Source: an uncultured Bacilli bacterium
Lineage (GTDB): Bacteria > Bacillota_I > Bacilli_A > RF39 > UBA660
Direction of reading: 5' to 3'
Length of the DNA: 6,475 nt
Assembly (NCBI GenBank): GCA_947589375.1
Contig: CANQAO010000062.1
Span: 1 to 6,475, forward strand
The position numbers and the translations under genes are program-made. Positions 6,183 through 6,475 of the stretch are shown here, piece after piece. The first letter of the stretch is position 1, and each line of letters opens with the position of its first letter. The notes under the pieces were generated by a model. It worked only from the letters and a program-made list of their open reading frames with translations. It was not told where the DNA came from and searched no databases.

Positions 6183-6475
6183 ATGCTTTATTCTTATAAA
6201 GAACTTTTAGAAATCGAAAAAAGTAGATATAATATTGAAAAAAAATTAAAAAAGAAAGAATTATTTAAAGTTGGAAATGGTATTTATTCCACAAAAGAAA
6301 TAGTCAATCCAACTCTTATATATGCTAAAAAATATCCGAATGCTATTGTAACATTAGATAATGCTTTTTATTTTTATGGTCTAACTGATGTAATTCCCGA
6401 TAAATGTTATTTAGCCACTAAACAGAAAGCAACGGTCATTAAAAATAAAGATATTGTTCAAATATTTACAACTGA
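6183..6475 (+). CDS. AbiEi-type antitoxin / transcriptional regulator (3' end beyond window)
   Basis: The first 97 residues of an open frame that runs off the window edge. An N-terminal winged-helix-like region is visible: helices over residues 4-27, then LFKVGNGIYS at 27-36, the strand-turn pattern seen in AbiEi proteins. It is followed by the characteristic TLDNAFYFYGLTDVIPDK at 57-74, which matches the A-L-Y-x-H-G-L-T-D-x-I-P type signature of the AbiEi antitoxin family, with Phe-Tyr in place of the usual Leu-His. AbiEi is the antitoxin of the type IV toxin-antitoxin/abortive infection system AbiE and an autorepressor; its partner AbiEii is a nucleotidyltransferase-fold toxin normally encoded directly downstream. 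The start is supported by AAGGAAGTG 5 bases upstream. The partner gene lies outside the window, so the complete system is inferred. Confidence 0.8.
   Translation, partial: MLYSYKELLEIEKSRYNIEKKLKKKELFKVGNGIYSTKEIVNPTLIYAKKYPNAIVTLDNAFYFYGLTDVIPDKCYLATKQKATVIKNKDIVQIFTT

Overview
The window is AT-rich DNA with strong AGGAGG-type ribosome binding sites, sigma-A-like promoters and the standard genetic code (TGG for Trp, with TAA and TGA as stops). This suggests a low-GC Gram-positive bacterium, such as a Clostridia, Bacilli or Erysipelotrichia-type gut organism. The species cannot be named from the sequence. All recognised genes lie on the + strand, and their content reads as part of a defence island.

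Layout: (1) Positions 1-75 carry an extended -10 promoter for the first operon. (2) 76-4124 is a complete two-gene type III restriction-modification system: mod (beta-class DNA methyltransferase, DPPY before FxGxG) and res (superfamily 2 helicase/translocase with a C-terminal PD-(D/E)XK nuclease), 2 bases apart. (3) 4125-4236 is a compact regulatory region. It holds a perfect 14-bp palindrome, a near-ideal sigma-A promoter and, in the promoter spacer, a match to the Gram-positive LexA (SOS) box. (4) 4237-5976 is a second, translationally coupled pair: a DinD/Bro-N-type protein of the DNA-damage-inducible or phage-antirepressor kind, then a TPR protein resembling the bacterial ST7-like group. 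(5) 5977-6182 is intergenic, with a 9-bp stem-loop, an orphan Shine-Dalgarno sequence and a 16-bp-stem inverted repeat that overlaps the next promoter. (6) From 6183 to the window edge is the 5' part of a gene for an AbiEi-type antitoxin, so the type IV toxin AbiEii is expected just outside.

How they may work together: the restriction system and AbiE are two recognised anti-phage strategies. The DinD-like/TPR pair between them has its own, possibly SOS-responsive, promoter. It is the least understood part of the window and the best candidate for an undescribed accessory or defence module. That role is inferred from position and promoter architecture; nothing in the proteins shows an effector activity.
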